A program made the position numbers and the translations under genes. The notes under the pieces are model-generated. The model ran no database searches and had not been told where the DNA came from. It was given only the letters and a program-made list of their open reading frames with translations. From Aradus depressus (taxonomy: Eukaryota; Arthropoda; Insecta; Hemiptera; Aradidae), in assembly GCA_963662175.1 (NCBI GenBank), contig OY759217.1, positions 12,650,562 through 12,714,561 of the forward strand: DNA of 64,000 bases. Reading direction: 5' to 3'. Shown piece by piece: positions 11,125-21,460 of the stretch (within the stretch, counting starts at the first letter, position 1; each line of letters begins with the position of its first letter).

Positions 11125-11185
11125 ATTTAAGAGGGGAAAGGGGGAGTGATCTGTTAAAACGTGGTTGGTATTAGTTTCTGTTATT
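11125..11185 (+). repeat. Family L short repeat
   Basis: 'gggggagtgatctgttaaaa' plus 'gtggttggtatta'. Relatives are at 20.21, 23.64 and 43.79 kb, with reverse ones near 12.64 and 45.2 kb. These are ~60-100 bp and non-coding. Confidence 0.5.
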
Positions 11186-11552
11186 TGTTGGTGTTGATGA
11201 TTCCTTGCTAATTTTGTTTTTCCAACCGAATATGGAAAGATCTGATTGCCAGGGTTATCACTTTGATAATTTCATGGTTTAAACTAATGTATAAAAGTAC
11301 CTATTTGAGACAGTCAACATAAAATGTATTATTGTGGGATTGGCAGCAGGTTGGTTGTGGTTACCTGTTTCTGTTTAACATTAGTATGAATTACGTAAAA
11401 GAAGGTTTTGTCTTTGATCCGGTCTCACGAACAATAATAGACCCCCCCGTTCCAGCTCGCCGGTTTCCATAATTACAGTTTACAGGAAATGGTTAATGTT
11501 ATATACCGACCTCGTCGTCCTTAGCTTCTTTTTAAAATAATATATATATAAA

Positions 11553-11700
11553 ACCTTGAGCACGCCGTCCTTCGGATGAGACGTTAAGCGATTGTCTCGA
11601 ATCTGTACGATGTCTGGTACTCATTAAAGTCCCCTATCCTAAGTGAATAAAAATTTAGGGTAGGCAAAATTTAGGACTCATCTCGTAGAGTTGGACTGTG
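11553..11700 (+). repeat. SINE-A fragment without head
   Basis: Body signature 'cttgagcacgccgtccttcg', 'gatgagacgttaagcgattg', 'gtactcattaaagtccc', 'aatttagggtaggcaaaatt'. The tRNA-like head and the tail are missing. Confidence 0.75.
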
Positions 11701-11919
11701 AAGAAATTGGGAGCTCAGAACTCTAATTATAAAGATGTGGGTTTCTTAGTATCTCGTAAAATTGTCTATGTTCTCGATTAAATCATCAATCTACTACTTT
11801 GAGGAATCATTCACGCATTTAACCAATTATTCACTACGGCAGACTATTCCAAGTGAAGAGGGTATTTTCGGTTAAATCAACTTGCTCAACTTTAGAGAGG
11901 CATCATTCAAGAGTATTTC

Positions 11920-12480
11920 AACAACAACAACACACTTTATTTGGACCAGAACATCTTGGTTCTTCACACAAAAATATAAAATGGAATTATTGAATAATAA
12001 TAATGTCTTGGTATAACCTTGGTTTGAGCCTTCTGTGGTGAGTAGGCTGGCCAAGATTATAGTGGGCTGCTCCAGAACACAGGCCTAGTCTTCCATGGTA
12101 GTTATCTACTAAGGACCTTAAATAGGCTGCGACCCGAGGAACTCCCAGCTCCTCATGGATTTGGCTGTTTCGGATAAACCATGGTGCATTCAGAGACACA
12201 TGAAGAATTTTGTTCTGAAATGTTTGTAGTCGTGTTGTGAGTGAAGGACTGGCGCCATACCATGGGAGAAGTAATGCTTTGTATAGGAGCAGTGTGCAAG
12301 AGTGTTTGAGGGGTGTGTTGCGGTTAATGAGTGGATAGATATGTTTTAAACGGGTGTATGCTTGTGTGAGTTTTGTGTCGATGTGAAGTTTCCATGTGAG
12401 CCGTGTGTCTAAGAATACACCAAGGTACCGGACAGCCTCATCTTTAGGGTTCCAGGGAATGGCAAAAATCTTCAAAAAGT
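11920..12480 (-). pseudogene. Jockey-type LINE ORF2 C-terminus and 3' end
   Basis: A 162-codon open frame (12475-11987) carries the region after the RT catalytic core: VRYLGVFLDTRLTWKLHI, then a LLLYKALLLPWYGASPSL segment and QTFQNKILHVSLNAPWFIRN. These are hallmark motifs of Jockey/CR1-like LINE reverse transcriptases. The frame closes near 11987. An AATAAA-like signal and a (TTG)n/(CAA)n microsatellite tail at 11921-11932 mark the 3' end. The catalytic domain is missing, so the copy is 5'-truncated. It resembles the copy at 22.4-23.3 kb. Confidence 0.85.
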
Positions 12481-12496
12481 AAATTAAAAATTAAGT

Positions 12497-12580
12497 ATAC
12501 ACCAAGGGGTTTTTAAATAAGAGGCTCGAGGCCATCGCTTGATGTCCCATCCGAAGGACGGCCTCCTCAAGATTTTTAAA
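12497..12580 (-). repeat. SINE-A body fragment
   Basis: 'ggccatcgcttgatgtccca' then 'tccgaaggacggcctcctca' matches the reverse SINE-A body. It abuts the 5' end of the Jockey fragment. Confidence 0.65.
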
Positions 12581-12877
12581 TTGTTTTCAAGGAGTATTTT
12601 TCAAAAATATATGTGATGTGGTCATTACAGATCTTTTTCATGCCAATCCCATTTCTACAAATTACTCTCCCTACACCTTCTCATTCTGAAATAAAAAAAA
12701 TATCGATACAATTAATATATCGTGTATCAATAAGCATCCCTAGTTGATACCTGTGACAATAGTCTGTAGTTTATTACGACATTCAAGGAACCTGCCAAAT
12801 AGTCAACCTTTATTCTATTTTTCACAGTATCTTACCTACCATCTTTTGGGTCTGTTCCATTTTCAAATCATTCGGAC

Positions 12878-12998
12878 CCGGTAGCTCAGGGGTAGTAGCG
12901 CTCTTGCCTACTGAGCCCGAAATCGGGAGTTCGATACCAGGCCGAGTCTAAATGACATCGTAGTTAAAGCCCGGACATGATCCACACAAAACCCAAAT
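12878..12998 (+). repeat. SINE-A with internal deletion
   Basis: tRNA-like head ('ccggtagctcaggggtagta', 'gagttcgataccaggccga') joined directly to the tail ('tagttaaagcccggacatga'). The ~230-bp body is gone, probably by deletion. Confidence 0.75.
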
Positions 12999-13142
12999 AG
13001 CAGTACAACTGTATAATCCGTCAGTCTTCTGAATCCTCATTCTAAATACATCCTTTACATTAGGGTTTTTGAACTGAGCCCTTCCCTTCGGCCGATTTCC
13101 CTGAAAATAATTAGGTGTCGTCCTAATGAGGATTTATGGTAG

Positions 13143-13330
13143 GGCACCGGTAGCTCGTGCGTGCTTGCTTACTGAGCTAAAGATCGCCGGTTTGAAATCC
13201 GGTTGATGCCTTTAGTTCATTTCATCTGGGAGGTAAAAAAACTTGAGCACGCCGTCCTTCGGATGGGCACTAAGCGATATTCCCGAGCCTGTTAGGACTC
13301 CCACAGTTAAGAGATAGGAGCAGTGGATGC
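13143..13330 (+). repeat. SINE-A, 3'-shortened
   Basis: Head with 'caccggtagctcgtgcgtgc' and a degenerate B box, then 'ggtaaaaaaacttgagcacg', 'ccgtccttcggatgggcac' and 'cgagcctgttaggactccca'. The tail is missing. Confidence 0.8.
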
Positions 13331-13368
13331 TTAGGTCGTCCCCCCTCAGTAGTTAATAGTTTTTGTTA

Positions 13369-13394
13369 CCCCCCCCCCCCCCCCCCCCCCCCCC
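13369..13394. repeat. Poly(C) tract, 26 nt
   Basis: Uninterrupted C run. Its length may be unreliable because homopolymers of this size are error-prone. Confidence 0.8.
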
Positions 13395-13429
13395 ACTTCT
13401 CACCCCTCCTTTCCCTTCTTCTTTATGAC

Positions 13430-13580
13430 CGACAATCAATAGAGACCCACAATCATTCGATCGGGAGATATAGTGTTGCAGAGACAGGACATGTTTTCTT
13501 TTTAAAATGACGGGGATGGAAGACATGAAATTCCATTGACAACCGAACTTCTGACCGATTACATAACTTCGTTAGGAAAT
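13430..13580 (-). repeat. Family F fragment
   Basis: Reverse F end: 'cattcgatcgggagatatag', 'gacatgaaattccattgaca', 'ctgaccgattacataacttc'. Confidence 0.6.
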
Positions 13581-13639
13581 AAAATACCTCCATAAATTCT
13601 GCCTCAGTTTTTCTGGTAGTACACGAATTTTATGACAGA

Positions 13640-13775
13640 AAAGGGAACATTTTTAGTATGAATCATTTCTGCGCTAGGACTAACACTTTTCGCGTAAGTC
13701 AAGGAAAAGTCTAAACATTTTGGAGGGTTTTCAGCTTGTATCCCGCAAAACTAAAAGTCCAGTAATAGCCATATC
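13640..13775 (+). repeat. Family G fragment
   Basis: Shares 'gaacatttttagtatga', 'ctaggactaacacttttcgc' and 'gtaagtcaaggaaaagtcta' with the ends of the fold-back element at 10.1 kb. Confidence 0.5.
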
Positions 13776-13869
13776 ACTTTTTGACGTGAAAACGTCTATT
13801 CGCTCGTTAAGCACACTGGTAGCTGGTCAAACTTTCTTGTGTTACAAAATACTGTCAGATTTCAATCGA

Positions 13870-14345
13870 TAATAACTACGAGACTAATAATGCGATAACA
13901 ACGGTTGAGGTCCGAATGGATAGAGTATGTCGGTACGTGTTCGCTGTGCAGTGTTTGTTTTGCCTGTGACGTTATCGGGCTAGTGTGGTCGCCGGCGGAT
14001 GATTGTTGCGAATTAGCGTTGTGTAAAATTAGAAATTAGTGTAGATAACGCGTTTAGGTAGGACGTTGTTTCGGGTGTCATTGTAAAGAGCTTGAGGAGC
14101 ACTACTAGGACTCAAAGTGAAACAATAAAAATATTCGTCGAAATATATGTAAAAATCGGTATTAAATTGAAAATTGCAAAAAAATTAAAGATGTCGTCTC
14201 ATATGAATCGTAAATAAGGGCGGAATTATAGAAAACGCAAATCAGAGGAAAGCTCGCATCAAAAGGAATTTAAAAAACCTAAAAAGTCTAGTGCCCAGTA
14301 AATGCAAGAACTACGGCAGCAGCAAAAAGAAAATGAAAAATGATT
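13870..14345 (+). pseudogene. Possible hAT (TTF/ZMYM-type) transposase N-terminus
   Basis: From an ATG at 14191 the frame reads MSSHMNRK, stop, GRNYRKRKSEESSHQKEFKK, then PKKSSAQ, stop. A short basic lead with MxxxMNRK and KRKxEE is common at the start of hAT transposases with a TTF-type zinc finger. This is from general familiarity, not a search. The upstream 13.9-14.1 kb is relatively GC-rich and CpG-containing, like a 5' leader. In-frame stops make it non-functional. Confidence 0.3.
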
Positions 14346-14399
14346 TTATCCCGACGTTTTCACGGAAAATCTACGGCGTGGACCTTGACTACGCCTTAA

Positions 14400-14530
14400 A
14401 GTTTTTTTGTTTTTTTTCAGTTTGTGAATCAGGAAATCATAAGAAAAAATTCAGGTGAAAACAGCATCGAATTTCTGAATGATTACATAAATTCCACTAG
14501 ACTTCGTACGTTGGGGAAGTAACAAACTGC
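14400..14530 (-). repeat. Family F terminal fragment
   Basis: 'gaatcaggaaatcataag', 'catcgaatttctgaatgatt' and 'tagacttcgtacgttgggga' match the F end. It is directly followed by family I sequence at 14570; the same F-I order appears, inverted, at 44.7-45.2 kb. Confidence 0.65.
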
Positions 14531-14569
14531 AGATAGGGGGGGAAATGTAGGAATACCCAGTGATGGGGG

Positions 14570-14885
14570 GTCCTAATGGCCATTTTCAGGAATTCAACTG
14601 TCCCCATTGTTCAATCGTCTGCACATGATGCCGACGATTCTATTGAGTGTAAGTGGAAGTACAAGATGTTCTCTTCAGGGCGAAGCTATCTATAAAATGA
14701 CTACCGGTGTTTTTTGATTTAAACCTTTTTTACACGATTTTTTGCCATCTGACCATATAAAAAACATTTTCACAACAATATTAATCTCTTTCCGCATTTA
14801 GAAAATTGATTCTTCATCCAATGCATTTTTCAGAATTAAAAACAAAAAATGTGGGTAGCCAGGAAATGGATTCTACAGTACTTTT
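14570..14885 (+). repeat. Family I dispersed repeat
   Basis: Contains 'ccccattgttcaatcgtctg', 'gatgccgacgattctattg', 'cagggcgaagctatctata', 'gcatttttcagaattaaaaa' and 'gtgggtagccaggaaatgg'. About 315 bp. From 14886 to 15885 nothing recognisable is seen; the 62-codon frame at 15429 has no family resemblance. Confidence 0.7.
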
Positions 14886-15889
14886 CTGACTATCATCCCC
14901 TTTCACTGTAATGCTAAAGAACAGGGTTGATGAAGACAAATATATGTCAGATTAAGACGATTAGTTGACAATCTGCTTTACATATGCAGGGAACTAGACT
15001 AGAAACCTGTTATCCACAAGCCTAGCTAGCCTGCATGTTTGTCTCAATGGACACTGCATAATGTATTAATCGCAATCCCTATGTACGAGTATTATCCCAA
15101 TTTTAATAATAAATCAAATACAATTTGGTTCAGAAGTGGGTCAGAATTAATTTATAATTATCAACTAATCTATTTGATTATAGGAGACATGGAGAACTTG
15201 TCCTATAGTTCATGAAATAATTGGTTGGCTATTCAAACTGAGGAAGATTTACAGTGCAGTTACAGATGAGATGCATTCTATTGTTCAGGAGTGCAAACTG
15301 CATCTTTATTTGTCAGTGCAGGATCTAGACAACATGTTGACTTCTCTTTGGTCATTGCAAATCAGTCTGTCTTCTCAAACTGACCAAGTCAATAGTCCTT
15401 AGGACAGCTGAACAGGATTTACATTAGAGTGATATCGGATTTTCCATACCACTTACTACATCAGCCGCCTTCACTTGAAAATGTTTTTTGTATGGATTTA
15501 AGGAGTTTAAGTCAGGTTAAGATGATAAAATCCGAATTTAGATACTTTTGGTTTCGCAAAGGACTATTGGCGAAAGGTGGGGTTTTTTATTCGGAATTAC
15601 AGAATCTAGATTCATGACGAATCATGAAGTTGCTGAAGCGAGAATGAAAACACTCAACGACCACTTAAGGTTAACAGTGCGGCATGAGCAGCAACATCAA
15701 CTAGTACACTTATGATAAAAAAAAACTATGGAGATAATGAGAGGAGGATGCTCGGGCGAGATAGGTGTAACAGATGACGGCTCCAATGACATGTGCACCA
15801 ACAGATGGCATCGAATGGCATATGTCAAAATCTAGAACCGAAACGAAGCCGTGGGACTCTGAGGAAAACTGGGGCTGCAGGTGCTAGTT

Positions 15890-17255
15890 GAGAAGTTAGT
15901 AGTTTCAAGGTGGCAAGGTAGCCACATTTAGCTCAACAAAACTCTCCAGTGCTATAAAACATCTATCTCGGGATAGATCCACGGAAGCATGGGACCAAAG
16001 TTAGCTAAACAAAACTCTCCTGTTCTATAAAACATCAAACTCAGGGTAGATCCACGGAAGAATGGGACCAAAGTTAGCTAAACAAAACTCTCCTGTGCTA
16101 TAAAACATCAAACTCGGGGTAGATCCACGAAAGCATGGGACCAAAGTTAGCTAAACAAAACTCTCCTTTGCTATAAAACATCCATTTCGGAGTTGTTCCA
16201 AGGTGACAAGGGACCCGCATTTAGCTCCACAAAACTCTCCAGTGCTATAAAACATCTATCTCGGGGTAGATCCACGGAAGCATGGGACCAAAGTTAGCTA
16301 AACAAAACTCTCCTGTGCTATAAAACATCAAACTCGGGGTAGATCCAAGAAAGCATGGGACCAAAGTTAGCTAAACAAAACTCTCCTTTGCTATAAAACA
16401 TCCATTTCGGAGTTGTTGCGGAGGGACCCGCATTTAGCTCCACAAAACTCTTCTGTCCGATAAAACATCCATCTCGGAGTAGTTTCAAGGTGACAAGGGA
16501 GCCACATTTAGCTCAACCAAACTCTCCTGTGCTATAAAACATCCATTTCGGAGTAGTTCCAAGATGACAAGGGAACCAAATTTAGCTAAACAAAACTCTC
16601 CAGTCCGATAACACATCCATCTCGGAGTAGTTCCAAGGTGGCAAGGTAGCCACATTTAGCTCAACAAAACTCTACAGTGCTATAAAACATCTATCTCGGG
16701 ATAGATCCACGGAAGCATGGGACCAAAGTTAGCTAAACAAAACTCTCCTGTGATATAAAAAATCAAACTCGGGGTAGATCCACGGAAGAATGGGACCAAA
16801 GTTAGCTAAACAAAACTCTCCTGTGATATAAAACATCAAACTCGGGGTAGATCCACGAAAGCATGGGACCAAAGTTAGCTAAACAAAACTCTCCTTTGCA
16901 ATAAAACATCCATTTCGGAGTTGTTCCAAGGTGACAAGGGAGCCGCATTTAGTTCCACAAAACTCTCCTGTGCTATAAAACATCCATCTCGGAGTTGTTC
17001 CAGGTATTAAGGGAGCCATATTTAGCTCCACAAAATTCTCCTCTGGGATAAAACATCCTTCTCGGAGTAGTTCCAAGGTGACAAGGGAACCAAATTTAGC
17101 TCCTCAAAACTCTCCAGTCCGATGAAACATCCATCTCGGGGTGGTTCCTATGTGACAAGAGAGCCATATTTAGCTTCACAAAACTCTCCTATGGGATGGA
17201 ATCATCCATCTTGGTGAATTTCCAAGGAGACAATGGGAACCAAATTTATCTCCAA
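15890..17255. repeat. 73-bp satellite array with ~728-bp higher-order unit
   Basis: About 18-19 units of 73-74 bp share 'caaaactctcctgtgctata' and 'aaaacatc' plus a variable second half. The ctataaaac landmark falls at 15952, 16025, 16098, 16171, 16245 and 16318. Two unit classes alternate: 'gtagatccacggaagcatgg' and 'gtagttccaaggtgacaagg'. A block starting 'ctatctcgggatagatcc' at 15963 recurs at 16691, 728 bp or ten units later, with the following units in the same order. No coding role is likely. Confidence 0.9.
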
Positions 17256-17259
17256 ACAT

Positions 17260-17550
17260 TAATAACATGGGCAGTTTCTGGGTTGGCAGGGTTTTTGAGT
17301 TGAGCCCCATTCTGAACCTCCCTTCCCTTCGGCCGAAAATTGATTTTTTCATCCTAATGAGGTTTTTTTACATTTGTTTAGTGCCGATACATTCATTATT
17401 ATGGCAGTTATTAATGTTTTTGTGAAAGACTCCCCCCTAATCCTCCTTTCCGTTTGGCCGATTTTGTTGAAAATCATTAGGTGTCGTCCTTATGGGGTTC
17501 TGGATAAACAAATACAATTTCGTGTCGATACATCCATTCTGACGAAAGAT
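17260..17550 (-). repeat. Family F copy, partial
   Basis: Reverse F: 'gggtttttgagttgagccc', 'cccttcccttcggccgaaaa', 'gtgccgatacattcattatt', 'gaaaatcattaggtgtcgtc', 'tttcgtgtcgatacatccat'. The two copies of the internal motif are both present. Confidence 0.75.
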
Positions 17551-18004
17551 ATCTTGATCATAAGCAGACATATAGGACTTATTATTTTTTCTGGAAAGAC
17601 ATCAAATTCCGATGAATCAACATCAATGATTGAATAACTTCTCCTATACAACGTATAGATCAGGAAAGTAAAAAAGATTAACAGAAGAAAAATATTATTT
17701 CTCTCTGAGCCATTATTATTATTATTATTTCTTAAACGAATAGAATTGTACTCCATTGAATTTAATTTGAGACATTTAACAATGTAAATCTTCCAAATTA
17801 AGCAATAAGGCTCATTTGTTGTTTCGCCTTGTTATTGCGACGAATCTTAAAGTGAAATTAACTACGTTTCGTAGTCCCTTGAAATAAGACACAAGACCAT
17901 TTAGAGCCGTGAGAGACAGAAAGAATCTTCCACTAATGCTTTCGTGAAAAGGAATTAATTATTTATACTAAGTATATAAGTGCTAGTTGGGGAAAAAAGA
18001 AAAG

Positions 18005-18845
18005 TTTCGGTGAATCACCGGCAATGTACTTCCCCAGAAGGAATTAATCAATTAACTTTTCGCTCCTCCTCCAAACCCAGTCCAATGTTTGGGCTAAAAA
18101 TCAACAGTTGATTTACATAGGTGCTCCTATGTAAACAAAAAAAAATCCTCATATTGAATTTCGTGTCGATAAATTCATTACATCGTTATTAAGATTTTTG
18201 AATTGAACCCCTCTTCTATCCCCCTTCCCTTCTACCGATTTGGCTGAAAATCAATAGGTGTCATTCTCAAGAGGTTAAGGATAAACATATAAAATTTTGA
18301 GTCGATACATTCATTCTATCGAGAGTTATCGTGTTCACAGACACAGACTTTTTTTTTTTTCCATTTTTGGAATCAGGAGGTCAGAAAACATGAAATTCCG
18401 TTGAATGTTCCCATCAAATTTTTGACCGATTATATAACTTTCCCTAAACTTCTCTCAGAAATAAAATACGTCTTCCCACTGTTTTATTTTTGACCAGAAC
18501 CGGTTTTCAACGCAGCAGCGTCATCATCAGTGGTACCTCTATGACTTACCCCATCCACTCTGAGTTGTCCTTTAACCACTTCGCTGTGTGGACGGGGTAA
18601 GTAAGCTTTTATTTTGTTACTCTGTACCCTAATGCTTTAATAGTTATACTTTTCATTATTTGTATATTTTACTCGTATTTATTCAATCATAGATGTGCCA
18701 CTGATGATGACGCTGTTGCGTTGGAAACCAGTTCTGGTCAAAAATAAAACAGAGGGAAAACGTCTTTTATTTATAGCCTAGTATTCATCACATATTTCCG
18801 TATACCTACTTCGTACAGCTGGGGACGTAATATTGCGTATTTAAT
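18005..18845 (-). repeat. Family F copy interrupted by an inverted-repeat insert
   Basis: Reverse F begins 'tcggtgaatcaccggcaatg' at 18009 and runs through both internal motifs to 'ttgaccgattatataacttt' (18445). It then breaks for the 18.47-18.79 kb insert and resumes with 'tacctacttcgtacagctgg' at 18805. A paralogue with the same insert at the same point lies at 29.0-29.7 kb. Confidence 0.8.
18470..18790. mobile_element. Inverted-repeat insert with two hammerhead-like cores
   Basis: Arms 'actgttttatttttgacca' (left) and 'ggtcaaaaataaaacaga' (right) are complementary, and the arms continue into 'tcatcatcagtgg' and 'ccactgatgatga'. The right arm at 18701-18739 reads CUGAUGA, a stem-loop, GAAA, then a CCAG/CUGG stem and GUC. 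The left arm is its complement with one G-to-A change in the GAAA core. The centre holds a further small palindrome ('cttacccc'...'ggggtaag'). Hammerhead motifs are known in Penelope-like retroelement terminal repeats, so a Penelope-like origin is plausible but no coding part is present. Confidence 0.55.
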
Positions 18846-18954
18846 TAATATTACCATATTTTCATGTAATTACTGCTAATATTAATTGTAATTGAGATAA
18901 AATAAAGATGGCCGACTTTCTCAGGATTGGGACCTATTCATTGTATATGGACCG

Positions 18955-19035
18955 CAGGTACCCTGCGTCTCATCCGCCTAAATATGTGGCGACTAGTCTC
19001 AGCGACCACTTTACCACTGAGCTATGAAGAGACAC
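18955..19035 (-). other. tRNA-like sequence, degenerate
   Basis: The minus strand contains 'tagctcagtggtaaagtgg', a good A box, but no acceptable B box at the right distance, and stems do not close. It interrupts the sequence shared with the 29.8-kb paralogue, so it was probably inserted there. More likely a SINE head or decayed tRNA copy than a gene. 19036-19495 is otherwise unremarkable. Confidence 0.3.
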
Positions 19036-19499
19036 CCCTGTTAATTCAGTTGAAGATAAAACCAACAGACAAACAATAAAACGGTTTTCCATTCATAAGT
19101 AGTAAGTGAGCGTGACCACAAACGAACCGCCGCTGGGTCTTTTATTGCAGACGTTTAGCTGAGACTCTCCATTCATTCATTGCTGTGTCATCAACACCTT
19201 CTGAAGCAGGGTTTTCGCCAGTTCCTGGTCGATCCAAGCCACTTCAGTATTTTGGATGGGGAGTCACAACTTGCGAAATCCATGGTCCTCTTGTGGAATT
19301 ACTTTTGTGTCAAATTAGTTTCATCTGTAAAAAGAAGACTGAGGGTAGGCAATGGGTTCGAGTCAGTGAATTGAAACATAAATAAAATTTTCTTGTAGTT
19401 TATGCGTATGATAGTGCACTTAAAATTTTGCAACAGACGACACTAACCTATAACAGAATGCGGTCTACAAACCCTAGGCGATGGGAAATCAAAAGTGAG

Positions 19500-19945
19500 T
19501 TAAAGTAACGGAAGTTTTTTTTAAATGAGATTTCAAGATCCCCTAAACAATTTTTGACCATTTTCGCGATGATTTCTGTCTTTTTGAATTTGGTTGGAAG
19601 TTGTGAGCACTCTAACTCAGAAAAATTGTAGCAATGGACTTGAAGTTTGAAATGAAGAAGTCACATGACCTGCTAACTTAGTTATCACAAGATTATAACC
19701 CAAATCAGACAGTAATCCACCACTTTTCTTCGTAAATATATTTTTTTAAACCGTAAATATTTATGATTAATCAAAAATATGAAATATGATATTTTTCAGG
19801 ACGACCGGTTTGCGAGATACATGCCGAAAACCGTTCTGAAATGTTGAAATTCTTTTTAGATGTTTGCCCAACTTACGCGAAAACGGTTAGTCCAAATGAT
19901 AAACCTAAAAAAAAAAGTTTCTAATTAAATTTGCAAGCGTCAATA
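19500..19945 (+). repeat. Family G copy
   Basis: 'gaatgaagaagtcacatgac'-like block, 'ctgctaacttag', 'ccgtaaatatttatgatt', 'gcgagatacatgccgaaaac' and 'acttacgcgaaaacggttag' match the 10.1-kb fold-back interior and right end. The left inverted end is degraded. Confidence 0.65.
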
Positions 19946-20159
19946 TTCCCTCAAAATTTTTAATAGGACCAATACGAACAAAGTTATAGCGCCCCAAAGA
20001 ATTCACAAAAAATGTCTTTAAGAAATTGTTTAAAATGTTGTAATGCATAGCAACAAATTTTAAAATAATACAGGGCTGATATGCTCAGTCCATAAGGCCT
20101 CAAACAAATAAAAAAAAATTAAAATAAATTAATTGAAAAGAATAAAAAAGAAAGAAATA

Positions 20160-20275
20160 TATATTTATATATATGAGATGTGACTATAACAGGACAACGC
20201 CAATATGAAATGCATTTGAAAGAGGGGAGGAGAAGGGACATTGATATGTAAAAATGTGGTTGGTATAAAAAAAGT
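20160..20275 (+). repeat. Family L short repeat
   Basis: 'gtgactataacaggacaac' and 'gtaaaaatgtggttggtata'. Similar units near 10.68, 11.13 and 43.8 kb. Confidence 0.45.
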
Positions 20276-20652
20276 TCTGTTAGGTACAAAAATTTTATTT
20301 TATTGATAATCTCTTTACCATACCGTAAAAAATCTCCCAAAAAATCCAAACCTATGGTTCAGAGCTGCTTCTTATTTTAGTATTGCGTGGAATATTTCTG
20401 TAGGTCCTACAAACGGGAATATGTGATTTTTGTTTTGTTATATTAGAGAAATAAGAGTAATTCATAAAGGGAACAACGGACACTGAAGAAAGTGATAATT
20501 CCGAGTCAGTTACAGAATTGGCACTTATTTATTCTCATTTGAGATGCCTGTCTAGAGGGTTAGGAGTGTCCCCACGTGAAGCAACGTCCGAACCGTTTCA
20601 ATTATGTAGCCGCAAATGGGTGGGCACTCATCTGAAAAACGTAGAGAACGTA

Positions 20653-21179
20653 GGGGGGGGGGGGGGGGGGGGGGGGGGGGGAGGGACTCCTTCATTTGAA
20701 ATATTAAACAAGTCCAAAGGCCCAATGTAATGGAGAATATCGACCCAAGTGGGTCGGGGGAAGGGTGGAAGGGGGGGGGGGGGGGGGGGAGACGGAGAGT
20801 AAGGGGGGGGTTTATAGCACAATTACTCGGATCTGGGTAATTAAACAAATACCGCCGGGGGGGGGGGGGGGGGGGAGGAGTGGGGGGAGGGACTTAAAAC
20901 GGAATCAATATTTAATAGCTCCAATTTACCCGCCAAAAACTCTTCTCCCCATCCCCCGCCACTTTCTAGCCCTGATTAAACGGGACTGGTTAATGAAGGT
21001 CGTTCACTCTTTGCCTTCAGAAAGTGTTTATTGGAAGAGAGGGTGGCCATACTGCTTCCAGTACAGAACTTTAATCAGACAGCCTCAACCTAGGCCAGTT
21101 GCACTTGGATCAAGTCCATCAGAAGATGACTTTCTTAATCCCAGTACGAAATGAATTTAAAGGGGGGGGGGGGGGGGGG
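20653..21179. repeat. Cluster of four long poly(G) tracts
   Basis: G runs of 29 (20653-20681), 19 (20771-20789), 19 (20857-20875) and 18 (21162-21179) lie within 530 bp, with shorter runs between. They create false poly-proline and poly-glycine frames on both strands. Such tracts can form G-quadruplexes. Lengths may be inexact from sequencing. Confidence 0.8.
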
Positions 21180-21269
21180 AGGGGGTAGTAGCCCCAGTAA
21201 GCCAATAGATGGAGTAACAATATGAATTACATCATTATTATTATTATGATAAATACAAACTCCGCCTCA

Positions 21270-21460
21270 TCGGTTTCCTACCAGATTAACAACAAACTGA
21301 ACGCAATTGAAATTCGGAAGAGACACATTGTTTTTTAACCAATTTTCTGTCAGAATTAAAACATTAGATTCCAGCAAAACATTATCTGTAAAATCTTGTA
21401 GGTGACGTAAAGGACTTTGACAATTAAAAGTATATAACGTTAAATTTTCGCTTGATTGTC
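21270..21460 (-). pseudogene. Endonuclease (EEP-type) N-terminal fragment from a retroelement or Helentron
   Basis: About 55 minus-strand codons without a stop read TLYTFNCQSPLRHLQDF, then VLLESNVLILTENWLKNNVS and NFNCVQFVVNLVGN. The pattern N-x-Q-S-L-x(n)-D-x-x-L...L-x-L-T-E-x-W-L is the first catalytic block of apurinic-like endonucleases in LINEs and Helentron-type Helitrons, with E of TEnW as the catalytic glutamate. The rest of the domain is absent and the frame ends at a TGA. 21461-22375 holds a poly(A) run at 21755-21776 and no gene I recognise. Confidence 0.55.

Noticed and set aside
15890..17255. CRISPR-like regular array
   Set aside because: Units are contiguous tandem satellite monomers without unique spacers, in a eukaryotic transposon-rich context.
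19180..19385. Possible mariner transposase fragment on the minus strand (FTDETNL)
   Set aside because: Only a handful of residues fit the DE-x-x-F type block, with a stop right after; no TIR or other transposase block nearby.
20552..21154. Frames rich in poly-proline or poly-glycine on both strands
   Set aside because: Produced entirely by the long G tracts; no domain, start context or conserved flank.
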